Origin: Catellatospora sp. KI3
GTDB lineage: Bacteria > Actinomycetota > Actinomycetes > Mycobacteriales > Micromonosporaceae
Direction of reading: 5' to 3'
Length of the DNA: 64,000 nt
Assembly (NCBI RefSeq): GCF_029948125.1
Contig: NZ_JASAMB010000005.1
Coordinates: forward strand, 186,001-250,000
Shown: positions 24,729 to 32,407 of the stretch, piece after piece
Layout: the number at the start of each line of letters is the position of its first letter
Position numbering within the stretch: the stretch's first letter is position 1
Notes under the pieces: model-generated
What the model saw: only the letters and a program-made list of their open reading frames with translations
Database searches by the model: none
What the model was told of the DNA's origin: nothing
Made by a program: the position numbers and the translations under genes

Positions 24729-26081
24729 TCAGCCCGCGAACACGACCGCCCGGCCCGCGACCGTGGTCGCGGTGACGGTCGTGGCGGGTGCGCCGGTGTC
24801 GACCGGGAGCATGGAGCCGTGCTCGCCCGCGACGTGCACGCGGCCGCCGATGACGGTGTAGACGTGCTGGAAGCCGCCGAGGTCGACCGCCGCGAGCGCG
24901 TCGGCGGCGCCGGAGATCCCCGTGTACCGGTTGACCCAGCCGGTGTCGCTGCCCGCCATGTAGACGTTGCCGTGGTCGGTGCTGTACAGCAGGGTCGTGG
25001 CGCCGGTCCGCAGCGCCGCGACGGCGGTGGCCGGGATGCGCAGGTCGGTGTCGGTCCAGCCGGTGGCGCCGCCGGTCGCCTGGTGCACCGATCCGTTCAC
25101 GACGGTGTACAGCACCGGGTCGCCGTCGACGGCCACGGCCGACAGGGCCGTCGGGCTGACGCCGAAGACGCCGGTGGGCACCGGCCGCCAGCCGTCGTCG
25201 CTGCGCGCCTCGTATACGGCGCCGTCGGCGACGACGTAGACGTGGCGGACGCCGCCGAGGTCCAGGGCGGCCAGGGCGGTGCCGGCGAACCCGGTCAGGC
25301 CGGTGTACGCGGGCAGCCAGCCGGCGGAGCGGGTGGACTCGTACACCTTGCCGTCGGCGACGGTGTAGAGGACCGTGTCGGCGCCGGAGCCGATCGCGGC
25401 CAGCGCGGTGCCGGTCACCGGGGCGGCCGCGCCGACCGGCTGGGCCTGCCAGCTCTTGTCGGCGCGCAGTTCCCGCACCGGATGCCCGCCCTTGCCGCAG
25501 TTTCCGCTGGTCAGGTGCTGATCGGGGGAGATCGGTCCGGCCACGTGCAGCGGGCCGGTGGCCACGCTGCCGTCGGAGGTGATGCCCGAGGCGACCCCGT
25601 CGAACCAGGCTTCGGTCTTGGTCCCGTCGAGCAGCTGCTCGTAGTGCAGGTGCGGGCCGCTGGAGTTGCCGGTGCTGCCGACCTTGCCCAGCTGCTGCCC
25701 GGCCGTCACGACCTGGCCCTTGGCGACCAGCGGCGACTCGACCATGTGCAGGTACATCGTCTCCCAGCCGCCACCGTGGTCGACGCGCACGTGCCAGCCG
25801 CCGCCGTTGCCCCAGCCCGCGAAGACGACCCTGCCCGGAGCGGAGGCCAGGATCGGGCGCCCGAGGCTGCCGCCCGGACCGTCGAAGGTGAAGTCGATGT
25901 CGTAGTCGTCGTGCCCGCTGTACGTCGACAGCTGCCACGACTCGCCGCAGGGGAACGGCAGCGCGAACAGCGGCCGAGGGGTCGACGCCTCGGCACCGGC
26001 GGAGGTGGCCACCCAGGTGCCCGCGGCGGCGAGGGTTACCGCGCAGGCGCCACCGAGGACGCGGACGAATTTCTTGTGCAA
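24729..26081 (-). CDS. Secreted M23 peptidase with C-terminal beta-propeller-like repeats
   Basis: A 450-residue exported protein. A Sec signal peptide (residues 1-32) is followed by a LytM/M23 domain (about 50-170): an early zinc-ligand region at SGHDDYDIDF, HVRVDHGGGWETMYLHM and the GPHLHYE motif. The zinc enzyme should cut peptide cross-links or glycine-containing peptides, acting on cell walls. Residues 215-450 hold five to six repeats of about 45 residues with an alternating LYTVADGKVYE / HVYVVADGAVYEA pattern, likely a propeller used for binding. The TTG start has GGAAGG upstream. It is separated from the next gene by an AT-richer leader with a small palindrome. Confidence 0.85.
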   Translation of the reverse strand: MHKKFVRVLGGACAVTLAAAGTWVATSAGAEASTPRPLFALPFPCGESWQLSTYSGHDDYDIDFTFDGPGGSLGRPILASAPGRVVFAGWGNGGGWHVRVDHGGGWETMYLHMVESPLVAKGQVVTAGQQLGKVGSTGNSSGPHLHYEQLLDGTKTEAWFDGVASGITSDGSVATGPLHVAGPISPDQHLTSGNCGKGGHPVRELRADKSWQAQPVGAAAPVTGTALAAIGSGADTVLYTVADGKVYESTRSAGWLPAYTGLTGFAGTALAALDLGGVRHVYVVADGAVYEARSDDGWRPVPTGVFGVSPTALSAVAVDGDPVLYTVVNGSVHQATGGATGWTDTDLRIPATAVAALRTGATTLLYSTDHGNVYMAGSDTGWVNRYTGISGAADALAAVDLGGFQHVYTVIGGRVHVAGEHGSMLPVDTGAPATTVTATTVAGRAVVFAG

Positions 26082-26172
26082 AAGGGAGCCTTCCGAGAGG
26101 GATGCCGCTCACGCGGCCACGGAGGATCCATGGTAGCCACTCACTTCAATATCGACATGTTCGACGATACGT

Positions 26173-26184
26173 ACACGATCGTGT
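26173..26184. promoter_or_regulatory. Small palindrome upstream of the M23 peptidase gene
   Basis: ACACGATCGTGT is a perfect 12-bp palindrome in the less GC-rich region about 95 bases before the M23 start. It may be an operator; no regulator is adjacent. Confidence 0.3.
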
Positions 26185-26199
26185 GCGGAACGCCCACGA

Positions 26200-26796
26200 T
26201 CAGGTCCACATGCGCAGCAGCCAGTAGCCGATCGCGCCCAGGCAGTAGAGCATCAGGACCAGCAGGCCGAGGATGAGGGCGTGGCCGACCAGGGCGGTCA
26301 CGACCGTCCCGAAGCCGCGATCGACGGCGCTGATGCTCTGGTCGCGAGGGTGGTAGCGGATCTCGATGCCGTTTCCGACCCGCGGCTCGCGGAAGCCGAC
26401 GTACACCTTCCGGTTGAACGAGTACCCCGAGAGGGTCCGGCCCGACACCCGGGCGCGGTAGGACCAGCCGGCGTCGGCGTCGTACTCGGGATAGACCTCC
26501 TCGACCACGGCCGTGACCACCTCGCCGCTGAGCCGCAGCCGCCAGTCCAGCCAGTACGTCCGCGCCAGCGCGTAGGACCCCCAGGCCAGCAGGACGACCG
26601 CCGCCACCGCGCCCGCGCCGAGCGCCACCGGCCCGACCTCCCGGCCGCCGTGGTCGGTCATGTTGCGCAGCGCGGTGGCGAGCCCGCCGCACAGGCACAC
26701 CGCCGCCAGCAGGGCGATCACCACGCAGCCGATCCGGCGGCTTCGGCTGGGCGGCTTGGGGATGTCCCCGTATCGGCGATCGTCGTCGACAGTCAC
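26200..26796 (-). CDS. DUF3592-like membrane protein
   Basis: A 198-residue protein with two N-terminal membrane segments (about 22-45 and 55-82), a beta-rich central part (about 90-160; VVTAVVEEVYPEYDADAGWS, FNRKVYVGFREP, GNGIEIRYHPRDQS) and a C-terminal membrane segment. This layout resembles DUF3592 proteins, in which a soluble domain sits between membrane helices. The start is a GTG at 26796 without a clear ribosome site. Its function is unknown. It lies between the two M23 genes on the same strand. Confidence 0.6.
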   Translation of the reverse strand: MTVDDDRRYGDIPKPPSRSRRIGCVVIALLAAVCLCGGLATALRNMTDHGGREVGPVALGAGAVAAVVLLAWGSYALARTYWLDWRLRLSGEVVTAVVEEVYPEYDADAGWSYRARVSGRTLSGYSFNRKVYVGFREPRVGNGIEIRYHPRDQSISAVDRGFGTVVTALVGHALILGLLVLMLYCLGAIGYWLLRMWT

Positions 26797-26840
26797 GGGT
26801 ACATGTTTCTATGCCGGGGCAACCGGTGCGGTGACCGGGC

Positions 26841-27539
26841 CTAGCGGGGGCAGCGGCCGGGCGTCGCCCCGAGCGGGCCGCTGACGTACCCGACGGTGTC
26901 GCCCCGGCGCAGCCGCGCGCCCGGGGTGCGGTCACGCCAGCAGGCGGCCCGCGTCTCGGCCCGCAGCTCCAGGTGTAGGTGCGGCCCGGTCCAGCAGTCC
27001 GGCCCGCCGGTGTCGGCGCCGCCCAGGTCGGCGACGGTGCCCAGGACGGCGCCGCCGGCGACCGGTGCGCCGACCCGCAGCTTCGGATCGCGGCGCAGGT
27101 GGGCGTAGGTGACCCGGCCCAGCAGGACCTGCTCGTGGTAGAGCCCGACGGTGACGAGGTCCCCGCCGCCCCCGGCCCGGCAGGCGTCACCGTCCACGAT
27201 CTGCGTGACCGCGGCGGTGACGGCGCTCGTGCCGACCCGGAACACGACCGGGGTACCGGCGCCGACCCGCAGGTCCACGGCCCACTGGTTCATCGGCTGC
27301 GCCTTGCCCAGCCGGTGGTGCCCGCCCGCCGGGGTGGAGCCGGGCTGGTCCGCGCCGCCCCACCGCCCGGTGACCGGGCTCCCGATCGCGACGGCCGGAT
27401 GCGCCGCTTCGGCGGCCGGGGCCGGGTTCGGTGCCTCGCCGGAGGCGGCCAGGTCGGTCACCGGCGGCGACGGCGCCTCGGTGCACCCCGCGGCCAGGAC
27501 GGCAACCAGGGCGGCGACCGCGAGGGGCCGAACGGGCAC
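26841..27539 (-). CDS. M23 (LytM) peptidase lipoprotein
   Basis: A 232-residue protein with a lipoprotein signal (LAAGC lipobox at about residue 19), a Pro/Ala-rich spacer and an M23-type domain. Zinc ligands are suggested by GGHHRLG...WAVDL, TYAHL and GPHLHLEL, in the usual order. A pair of Cys residues (DGDACR and PDCW) may form a disulfide. It should act on peptidoglycan peptides at the outer face of the membrane. The GTG start has AGGAGG eight bases upstream. A family 4 palindrome lies about 100 bases upstream. Confidence 0.82.
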   Translation of the reverse strand: MPVRPLAVAALVAVLAAGCTEAPSPPVTDLAASGEAPNPAPAAEAAHPAVAIGSPVTGRWGGADQPGSTPAGGHHRLGKAQPMNQWAVDLRVGAGTPVVFRVGTSAVTAAVTQIVDGDACRAGGGGDLVTVGLYHEQVLLGRVTYAHLRRDPKLRVGAPVAGGAVLGTVADLGGADTGGPDCWTGPHLHLELRAETRAACWRDRTPGARLRRGDTVGYVSGPLGATPGRCPR

Positions 27540-27637
27540 GGGTCGGTCCTCCTGCTCTCGGGGCTGGGCCGGACCTCACCGTAACGACCGCGCGCACGCC
27601 CGGTCCGGCGGCGTCTGCGGTGGGTGACGCTCGGGCC

Positions 27638-27679
27638 GTCACACCTCATGTGGTGTGGTCACACCGCATGAGGTGTGAC
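27638..27679. repeat. 42-bp palindrome, family 4, copy 1
   Basis: GTCACACCTCATGTGGTGTG and its complement with one mismatch (T to C) flank two central bases. The same sequence core occurs as a perfect palindrome at 51831-51888. It lies between the GNAT stop and the M23 lipoprotein start, both on the minus strand. Confidence 0.85.
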
Positions 27680-27705
27680 GCGTCGCGCGAGGGTCTCTCC
27701 CGGCG

Positions 27706-28230
27706 TCAGTCGGCCTGGGCCGGGTTGAACAGGTGGAACAGGATGTGGTCCTGCCAGCGGCCGGCGATGTTGAGGTAGCGGGGCGCGACGCCGAACGGCT
27801 CGAAGCCGTTGCGGGCCAGCACCCGGTGCGAGGCGGTGTTGTGCAGCAGCGTCTCGGCCTGGAGGCGGTGCAGGTCGAGCACGGTGAACGCGTGCGTGAC
27901 CGCCTCGGCCAGCGCCGTGCTGGCCAGGCCCTTGCCGGTGTGCGCCGCGCCGAGCCAGTATCCGATGTGGGCGAACTGGGCCGCGCCCCGGACCACGTCG
28001 TTGATGTTGATGCGCCCGGCGATGCGGCCCCCGTCGGTGATGACCAGGGGAACCATGCCGCCCCGGGCGTACGCCTCGAGGTTGTGCTCCAGGATGAAGC
28101 GCTGCCCGGCGGCGGTGTAGAAGCCCGCCTCGCGGATCGGCTCCCAGGGGGCGAGGAAGTCGCGGCTGGCGCGTACCAGCTCGGCCAGTTCTTCGGCGTC
28201 GTCGAGCGACGCGATCCTGGTGATCGTCAT
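27706..28230 (-). CDS. GNAT acetyltransferase, RimJ/RimL-like
   Basis: A 174-residue N-acetyltransferase. Motif A is seen at IGYWLGAAHTGKGLASTALAEAV, binding acetyl-CoA pyrophosphate through the HTGKGLA loop; motif B is LHRLQAETLLHNTASHRVLARNGFE. This is the pattern of RimJ/RimL-type N-terminal or small-molecule acetyltransferases. The ATG at 28230 follows the glyoxalase gene across a hairpin, so it probably has its own promoter. The substrate is unknown. Confidence 0.87.
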   Translation of the reverse strand: MTITRIASLDDAEELAELVRASRDFLAPWEPIREAGFYTAAGQRFILEHNLEAYARGGMVPLVITDGGRIAGRININDVVRGAAQFAHIGYWLGAAHTGKGLASTALAEAVTHAFTVLDLHRLQAETLLHNTASHRVLARNGFEPFGVAPRYLNIAGRWQDHILFHLFNPAQAD

Positions 28231-28243
28231 CGGGCTACCGTAA

Positions 28244-28276
28244 CCCCGGCCGCGGCGGCGCCCGCCGCGACCGGGG
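28244..28276 (-). terminator. Hairpin terminator after the ArsR-glyoxalase operon
   Basis: Arms CCCCGGCCGCGGCGG and CCGCCGCGACCGGGG (one mismatch) form a stem of about 15 bp with a 3-base loop, just after the glyoxalase stop on the minus strand. Confidence 0.65.
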
Positions 28277-28282
28277 CACCGA

Positions 28283-28666
28283 CTACATGTGCTGGATCTG
28301 GATCAGGTTGCCGCAGGTGTCGTCGAAGACGGCGGTGGTGACCGGGCCCATCTCGGTCGGCGGCTGGGTGAACACCACACCGAGCCTGGTCAGCCGCTCG
28401 TACTCGGTGTGCACGTTGTCGACGGCGAAGGCGGTGAACGGGATGCCGTCGTCGACCAGTGCCGCCTTGAACGGCTTGGCGGCCGGGTGGGCGTCGGGCT
28501 CCAGCACCAGCTCCACCCCGTCGGGGTCGGTGGGCGACACCACGGTGAGCCAGCTGTGCTCGCCCAGCGGGATGTCGTGCTTCTTCACGAAGCCGAGCAC
28601 GTCGGTGTAGAAGGCCAGTGCCTTGGCCTGGTCGTCGACCAGGACGCTGGTGAGGTGGATTCTCAC
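28283..28666 (-). CDS. VOC/glyoxalase-superfamily protein
   Basis: A 127-residue vicinal-oxygen-chelate protein: paired beta-alpha-beta modules with VLVDDQAKALAFYTDVLGF at the start and GNLIQIQH at the end. A His at the N-terminal strand (IHLTSVLV) and Glu/His late in the chain could bind metal. It is coupled to the upstream ArsR gene by a GTGA overlap, which fixes the GTG start at 28666. ArsR-VOC operons are often involved in detoxifying electrophiles or metalloids, but the substrate is not known here. Confidence 0.85.
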   Translation of the reverse strand: MRIHLTSVLVDDQAKALAFYTDVLGFVKKHDIPLGEHSWLTVVSPTDPDGVELVLEPDAHPAAKPFKAALVDDGIPFTAFAVDNVHTEYERLTRLGVVFTQPPTEMGPVTTAVFDDTCGNLIQIQHM

Positions 28667-28959
28667 GGGTTCTCCTGCGCGGTGGGGCGGATCCAGCGGG
28701 TGCGGATCTGCTCGAGCGGTTGCGTGTTCAGGTGGTGGAACTTGTAGCGGCCCTGCCGGCGCACCTCGACCAGCCCGGCGGCCTCGAGCAGGTCCAGATG
28801 CTGCGAGATCGCCTGCCGCGACGAGGTGAGCTGGTGCTTCATGGCCAGGCGGGCGCACAGCTCGAACAGGGTCTGGCCGTCGCGGTCGGTCAGCTCGTCG
28901 AGGATCTTCCGGCGCGTCGGGTCGGCCAGTGCCTTGAAGACGTCACCCACGCCAGCCAC
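28663..28959 (-). CDS. ArsR-family transcriptional regulator
   Basis: A 98-residue winged-helix repressor of the ArsR/SmtB fold (ALADPTRRKILDEL at the N-terminus, SRQAISQHLDLLEAAGLVEVR as recognition helix, then a beta hairpin RRQGRYKFHH). The metal-binding ELCVCDL box is replaced by FELCARLAM, so a metal effector is doubtful. A GTG at 28959 or 28950 is the likely start; the palindrome upstream excludes a longer N-terminus. It should repress its own operon with the glyoxalase by binding the perfect inverted repeat at 28961-28984. Confidence 0.87.
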   Translation of the reverse strand: MAGVGDVFKALADPTRRKILDELTDRDGQTLFELCARLAMKHQLTSSRQAISQHLDLLEAAGLVEVRRQGRYKFHHLNTQPLEQIRTRWIRPTAQENP

Positions 28960-28960
28960 T

Positions 28961-28984
28961 ATAGGCAAGCATCTGCTTGCCTAT
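28961..28984. promoter_or_regulatory. Perfect 24-bp inverted repeat: ArsR operator
   Basis: ATAGGCAAGCA and its exact complement flank two bases. It abuts the start of the ArsR gene, so binding would cover the transcription start. The size and position are those of an autoregulatory ArsR operator. Confidence 0.85.
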
Positions 28985-28999
28985 CAAGCCGCCCACCTG

Positions 29000-30001
29000 T
29001 CAGCTCGCGGGATCGACCGTGGTGGTCTCGTCGAACGACAGGCGCGGCGTGTGGCCCGGCAGCGGGTGGTCCGGGTCGGCCACCCCCAGGCGCAGCACCA
29101 CGTACGCGTAGCCGAGGTTGGACAGGATCCGGCGCATCATCGCCCGCGTCGCGTCGATCTCGATCACCTGGCTGTACGGCAGCACCGCCAGCCCCTGCAG
29201 CGTGGCGTGCAGCCATACCGCCGACAGGGCCTGGCCCGCGCGCAGCCAGGCGGCCCGGTCGTCCTCGGCGCCGAACAGCACCACGTACGTCGAGGCCTTG
29301 TCATGGCCGCCGCCGACCTCCAGCGTGCCGTGGCTGCCGAAGAAGCGCTCGCCGACGTCGGTCTCCGGCCGCTTGTCCGGGATCACCTCGGGCGGCAGGC
29401 CGGTGCCCTCGGCCCGGTCCGGGCCGGTCCAGCGGGCCGTCTCGGCCTGCCACGACGGCTCGCCCGCGGCCGCGTCCTCGGCGTGCGACACCGCCACGGC
29501 CAGCTCGGTGGCCTGGTCGGCGGTGAGCCGGTGCAGCTCCACCCCGACCGCGCCCGCGACGCGCCGCAGCTCCTCCAGCTGCTCGCCGGTGACCGGGACG
29601 TCGACGTTGGGGCGCCGGTCGGTGTGGCGCAGCTGGATCGCCTGCACCAGCCGGACCGCGTCGGCGGTGACCGGGGTGGTGCCGTCGACGGCCAGCGTCG
29701 CCAGGTGCTCGGGGTGCGCCGGGTCGGGCAGCGGGCGCACCGCGACCTCGTACCCCTGGGCGTGCAGCGCGACCTGCGCGTGGTGCAGCGCGGCACCGCA
29801 GCTGACCAGCAGCATCCGCTGGTCCGGGTCGGTGCCCGGCAGGCCGCGGGAGGTGTCGGCGAACAGGTCGAGGCGGTCGGGGTGCACCTGCCAGTGCCAC
29901 GGCTGGGTGTTGTGGATGGACGGGGCGCGCCCGGCCGCCTCGGCCGCCGCGGCGTACGCGGCGGCGGGGGCGCGGTGGTGCGCGTCGTCGGACGTCGTCA
30001 T
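29000..30001 (-). CDS. Acg-type FMN-binding oxidoreductase (nitroreductase fold)
   Basis: A 333-residue protein of the Acg/Rv2032-Rv3127 family: a doubled nitroreductase fold with RAPSIHNTQPWHW near residue 24 and the second half ending in QVIEIDATRAMMRRILSNLGYAY. Acg proteins are dormancy-induced in mycobacteria and bind FMN, with a lid over the active site; their reaction is unproven. The ATG at 30001 has AGGGAG six bases upstream. A DosR-like box at 30073-30092, about 70 bases upstream of the start codon, predicts induction by hypoxia or nitric oxide. Confidence 0.87.
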   Translation of the reverse strand: MTTSDDAHHRAPAAAYAAAAEAAGRAPSIHNTQPWHWQVHPDRLDLFADTSRGLPGTDPDQRMLLVSCGAALHHAQVALHAQGYEVAVRPLPDPAHPEHLATLAVDGTTPVTADAVRLVQAIQLRHTDRRPNVDVPVTGEQLEELRRVAGAVGVELHRLTADQATELAVAVSHAEDAAAGEPSWQAETARWTGPDRAEGTGLPPEVIPDKRPETDVGERFFGSHGTLEVGGGHDKASTYVVLFGAEDDRAAWLRAGQALSAVWLHATLQGLAVLPYSQVIEIDATRAMMRRILSNLGYAYVVLRLGVADPDHPLPGHTPRLSFDETTTVDPAS

Positions 30002-30072
30002 CGGGTCTCCCTTGAGTCGCCTCCAGTGCACGCCACCGCCGCCTCCGGCACCGGAGGCGAAGGTGCCGCCGG

Positions 30073-30092
30073 CCCGGGACCTTGGTCCCGAA
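30073..30092 (-). promoter_or_regulatory. DosR/DevR-like binding site
   Basis: On the minus strand the site reads TTCGGGACCAAGGTCCCGGG. The published DosR box is TTSGGGACTWWAGTCCCSAA; 16 of 20 positions agree, including both GGGAC and GTCCC-type cores. The placement upstream of an Acg homologue, a classical DosR target, raises confidence. Confidence 0.7.
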
Positions 30093-30166
30093 CCGGCGGC
30101 CGTGCCACTGACTCAACGGAGCGCGCACCGGGCGCGGTGCGGTCCTCGGGGGCGAAAGAGCGCAGC

Positions 30167-30640
30167 TCAGCCGCGCTTCACCCCGGGCGGCCAGACGACG
30201 GACACCGGCACCCCCAGCCGCCGGGCGTAGGCCACCACGTCGGCCGTGCCGCCGTGACCGCGCGCGGGCTCCCCGTCCCACACGGCGACCAGCAGGTCGG
30301 CACCGCGCACCATGAACTCGCTGGCCGCCTGGTATGCCTCGGAGTCGGCGGTCGCGGCGGCCAGCCGGTGCACCGCGGCGGCACCGGCCAGTAGCTCGTC
30401 GTAGGCCGCCAGCGCGGACGCGGGCACCCGATCGCGGTAGTCGGCGGCCGGGACGACCGCCTCGACCACCCCGCCGAGCTCGCGCACCACCCGCGCGAAC
30501 AGCTGGTCCGCGCCGTCGGCCAGGCAGGTCAGCCCGACCAGCGGCGCGTACGGCGGCAGCGCGGTCCGCAGCGTGTCCGCCACGAACCGCGCCACCTCGG
30601 GGGTCAGGTCCCGGTGGCCGGTGACCGCGACCCGGCTCAC
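30167..30640 (-). CDS. SLOG-superfamily (cpYpsA-like) protein
   Basis: A 157-residue Rossmann-like protein. It starts RVAVTGHRDLTPE, has a GADQLFARVV helix, and ends in FMVRGADLLVAVWDGEPARGHGGTADVVAYARRLG (quoted in part: GADLLVAVWDGEPARG), the nucleotide-binding pattern of the SLOG/LOG superfamily, close to YpsA-related proteins. These proteins bind or sense nucleotide-derived ligands, and some serve in conflict systems. The GTG start lies 1 base after the stop of the endonuclease I gene, so translation is coupled. No function is established. Confidence 0.75.
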   Translation of the reverse strand: MSRVAVTGHRDLTPEVARFVADTLRTALPPYAPLVGLTCLADGADQLFARVVRELGGVVEAVVPAADYRDRVPASALAAYDELLAGAAAVHRLAAATADSEAYQAASEFMVRGADLLVAVWDGEPARGHGGTADVVAYARRLGVPVSVVWPPGVKRG

Positions 30641-30641
30641 G

Positions 30642-31814
30642 TCAGCTGCCCCAGATCGCCGTGGCCCACTCGGGGTGGTCGATGAACGGGTTGCGGTTGC
30701 CCTGCCAGCTGTCGTAGATGACCTGGTTGCGGCGCTTCTCGAACGCGTCCGGCGGGTCCTGCAGGTTCCACTGCAGCAGCAGCGACAGCTTGCCGAAGTA
30801 GGGCGCCGAACCGTTGCCGACGACGTTGTTCAGCTCCAGGTTGGCGAAGCCGTCGTCGCCCTCGTACCGGATGGCCATGTACATCAGCATGCGCGCCACG
30901 TCGCCCTTGACCGCGTTGCGGGGTTCCCACGAGTCGGCGTCGGTGTAGTTGCCCGGCGCCTGGTTGGCCGCCGAACCGCCCAGGTCGAAGTCCTTGTTGC
31001 CGCGGTCGGCGTTGACGGAGGCGTCCTCGGGCCGCAGATGGTGCAGGTCGGTGCCCGGCCCGGTCGCGGTCCCGAAGTCGCCGTGCGACTTCGCCCAGAC
31101 GTGCTCGCGGTTCCAGTCGTCGACCCCGTCACCGTGCAGAGCCTTGCTCTGCGAGCGGCCGCTGTAGATCAGGATGACGTTGTTGGCGTTGTTCGGGTCC
31201 TGGTCGGTGGCGCTCAGCCCGTCCCACACCTGCGCGTACGTCAGCTTCGTCTGCACCTTGATGATGGCGTGCAGCGCGGTGCGCAGCGCGGAGCCGGACT
31301 TGCCGACCGCGGTGCGGTAGTAGGTGGTGTCGTACGGCCCGGATGAGGCGGTCGGCGCGGGCGTCGCCGTGGGGCTCGGCGCGGTCCCGGTGAGGCTCAT
31401 CGCGCTCGGGTCCTTGAGCCCGCCGTGCGGCGTGAAGTACGGCGTCAGCGTGCCGGTGACCGTCACCGACCGGCCCAGCAGGCCCGGGTTGGTCTGCAGC
31501 CCGAACGAGCCGCGCCACGCGGCGGTCACCTGGACGTACAGCATCTTCGCGGTGCCGGTCTCGGTGGCCGTGTCGGCGATCGCGATCGCGGTGTCGCCGG
31601 TGAAGTTCGACCTGATCACGGTGCTGGCGGACGTCGGCTGCCCGACGACGTAGCCGGCGACCGTCGCGACCCGGCCGTCCTGCGCGGCCAGCGCCGCGGC
31701 GACGGTCAGCGGGGGAGCGGCCGACGCCGACACCGGGATGACGGCGGTGACGACGGCTACGGCGACAACGAGGATCGCTCCGAGTCGCGCGGGGGTGAGA
31801 GTGGGGGGCCTCAT
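30642..31814 (-). CDS. Secreted endonuclease I family nuclease with N-terminal OB-like domain
   Basis: A 390-residue exported protein. A signal peptide (residues 1-33) is followed by an OB-fold domain (about 35-140) and a Pro/Thr/Ser linker (TAPSPTATPAPTASS). The catalytic domain is of the endonuclease I (Vvn/EndA) type: WNREHVWAKSHGDF contains the zinc/magnesium-finger His, DLHHLRPEDASVNADRGNKDFD the metal site, and NRNPFIDHPEW the signature end. It should degrade extracellular nucleic acid non-specifically. It forms a pair with the SLOG gene one base downstream and diverges from the second ArsR operon. Confidence 0.9.
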   Translation of the reverse strand: MRPPTLTPARLGAILVVAVAVVTAVIPVSASAAPPLTVAAALAAQDGRVATVAGYVVGQPTSASTVIRSNFTGDTAIAIADTATETGTAKMLYVQVTAAWRGSFGLQTNPGLLGRSVTVTGTLTPYFTPHGGLKDPSAMSLTGTAPSPTATPAPTASSGPYDTTYYRTAVGKSGSALRTALHAIIKVQTKLTYAQVWDGLSATDQDPNNANNVILIYSGRSQSKALHGDGVDDWNREHVWAKSHGDFGTATGPGTDLHHLRPEDASVNADRGNKDFDLGGSAANQAPGNYTDADSWEPRNAVKGDVARMLMYMAIRYEGDDGFANLELNNVVGNGSAPYFGKLSLLLQWNLQDPPDAFEKRRNQVIYDSWQGNRNPFIDHPEWATAIWGS

Positions 31815-32027
31815 GGCACGAGATGCTATGCGCTGGGCAGCGGTCGCAGAAGAGGCGTAACGCCGCGGTGGCAGCCCTCGGCCGCCGACGGCGGTCCACA
31901 GAGGAGGTTTACCTGTGTCGATGCGAAAAACGGCCCCCGGTTAATTCTCGGCGTCGGGGCCGCCGGGCTTCCCGAGTCCGCGGTTCGGATTGCCCGAGAC
32001 GGCCGCGAGGTGCATACTCAACTTGTT

Positions 32028-32039
32028 GGTTGAACAACC
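32028..32039. promoter_or_regulatory. Inverted repeat near the second ArsR gene (putative operator)
   Basis: GGTTG and CAACC separated by AA, in an AT-richer leader 25 bases before the ArsR start. ArsR operators without metal often have short arms like this. It is a candidate autoregulatory site. Confidence 0.5.
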
Positions 32040-32064
32040 GAATGGTTAAATAAGGAGGACGGGC

Positions 32065-32406
32065 GTGGACCAGCTCAGCGTGGTCTTCGCGGCACTGGCC
32101 GACCCCACCCGGCGGGCCATCCTGGCCCGGCTGGCCGAGGGGGAGGCGACTGTCAACCAGCTCGCCGAGCCGTTCCCGATCAGCCTGCAGGCGGTGTCCA
32201 AGCATCTGAAGGTGCTGGAGCAGGCCGGGCTGATCACCCGAGGCAGGGACGCCCAGTGGCGGCCCTGCCGCCTGGAAGCCGCCCCCCTGCGCGAGGTCGT
32301 GGACTGGGCGGACCAGTACCGGCGCTTCTGGGAAGCGCGTTATGACCGCTTGGACGACTACCTGCGGACCCTGGGCAAGGGTTCGCCGACACAGGAGGGC
32401 AACTGA
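32065..32406 (+). CDS. ArsR-family regulator (SRPBCC-associated type)
   Basis: A 113-residue winged-helix protein (FAALADPTRRAILARLAEGEAT at the N-terminus, helix-turn-helix with LQAVSKHLKVLEQAGLITRG). The C-terminal part, WADQYRRFWEARYDRLDDYL, is typical of ArsR regulators paired with AHSA1/SRPBCC proteins; no metal-binding Cys is present. The GTG has AAGGAGG upstream. The SRPBCC gene starts one base beyond its stop, so they are coupled. Confidence 0.9.
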   Translation: MDQLSVVFAALADPTRRAILARLAEGEATVNQLAEPFPISLQAVSKHLKVLEQAGLITRGRDAQWRPCRLEAAPLREVVDWADQYRRFWEARYDRLDDYLRTLGKGSPTQEGN

Positions 32407-32407
32407 G

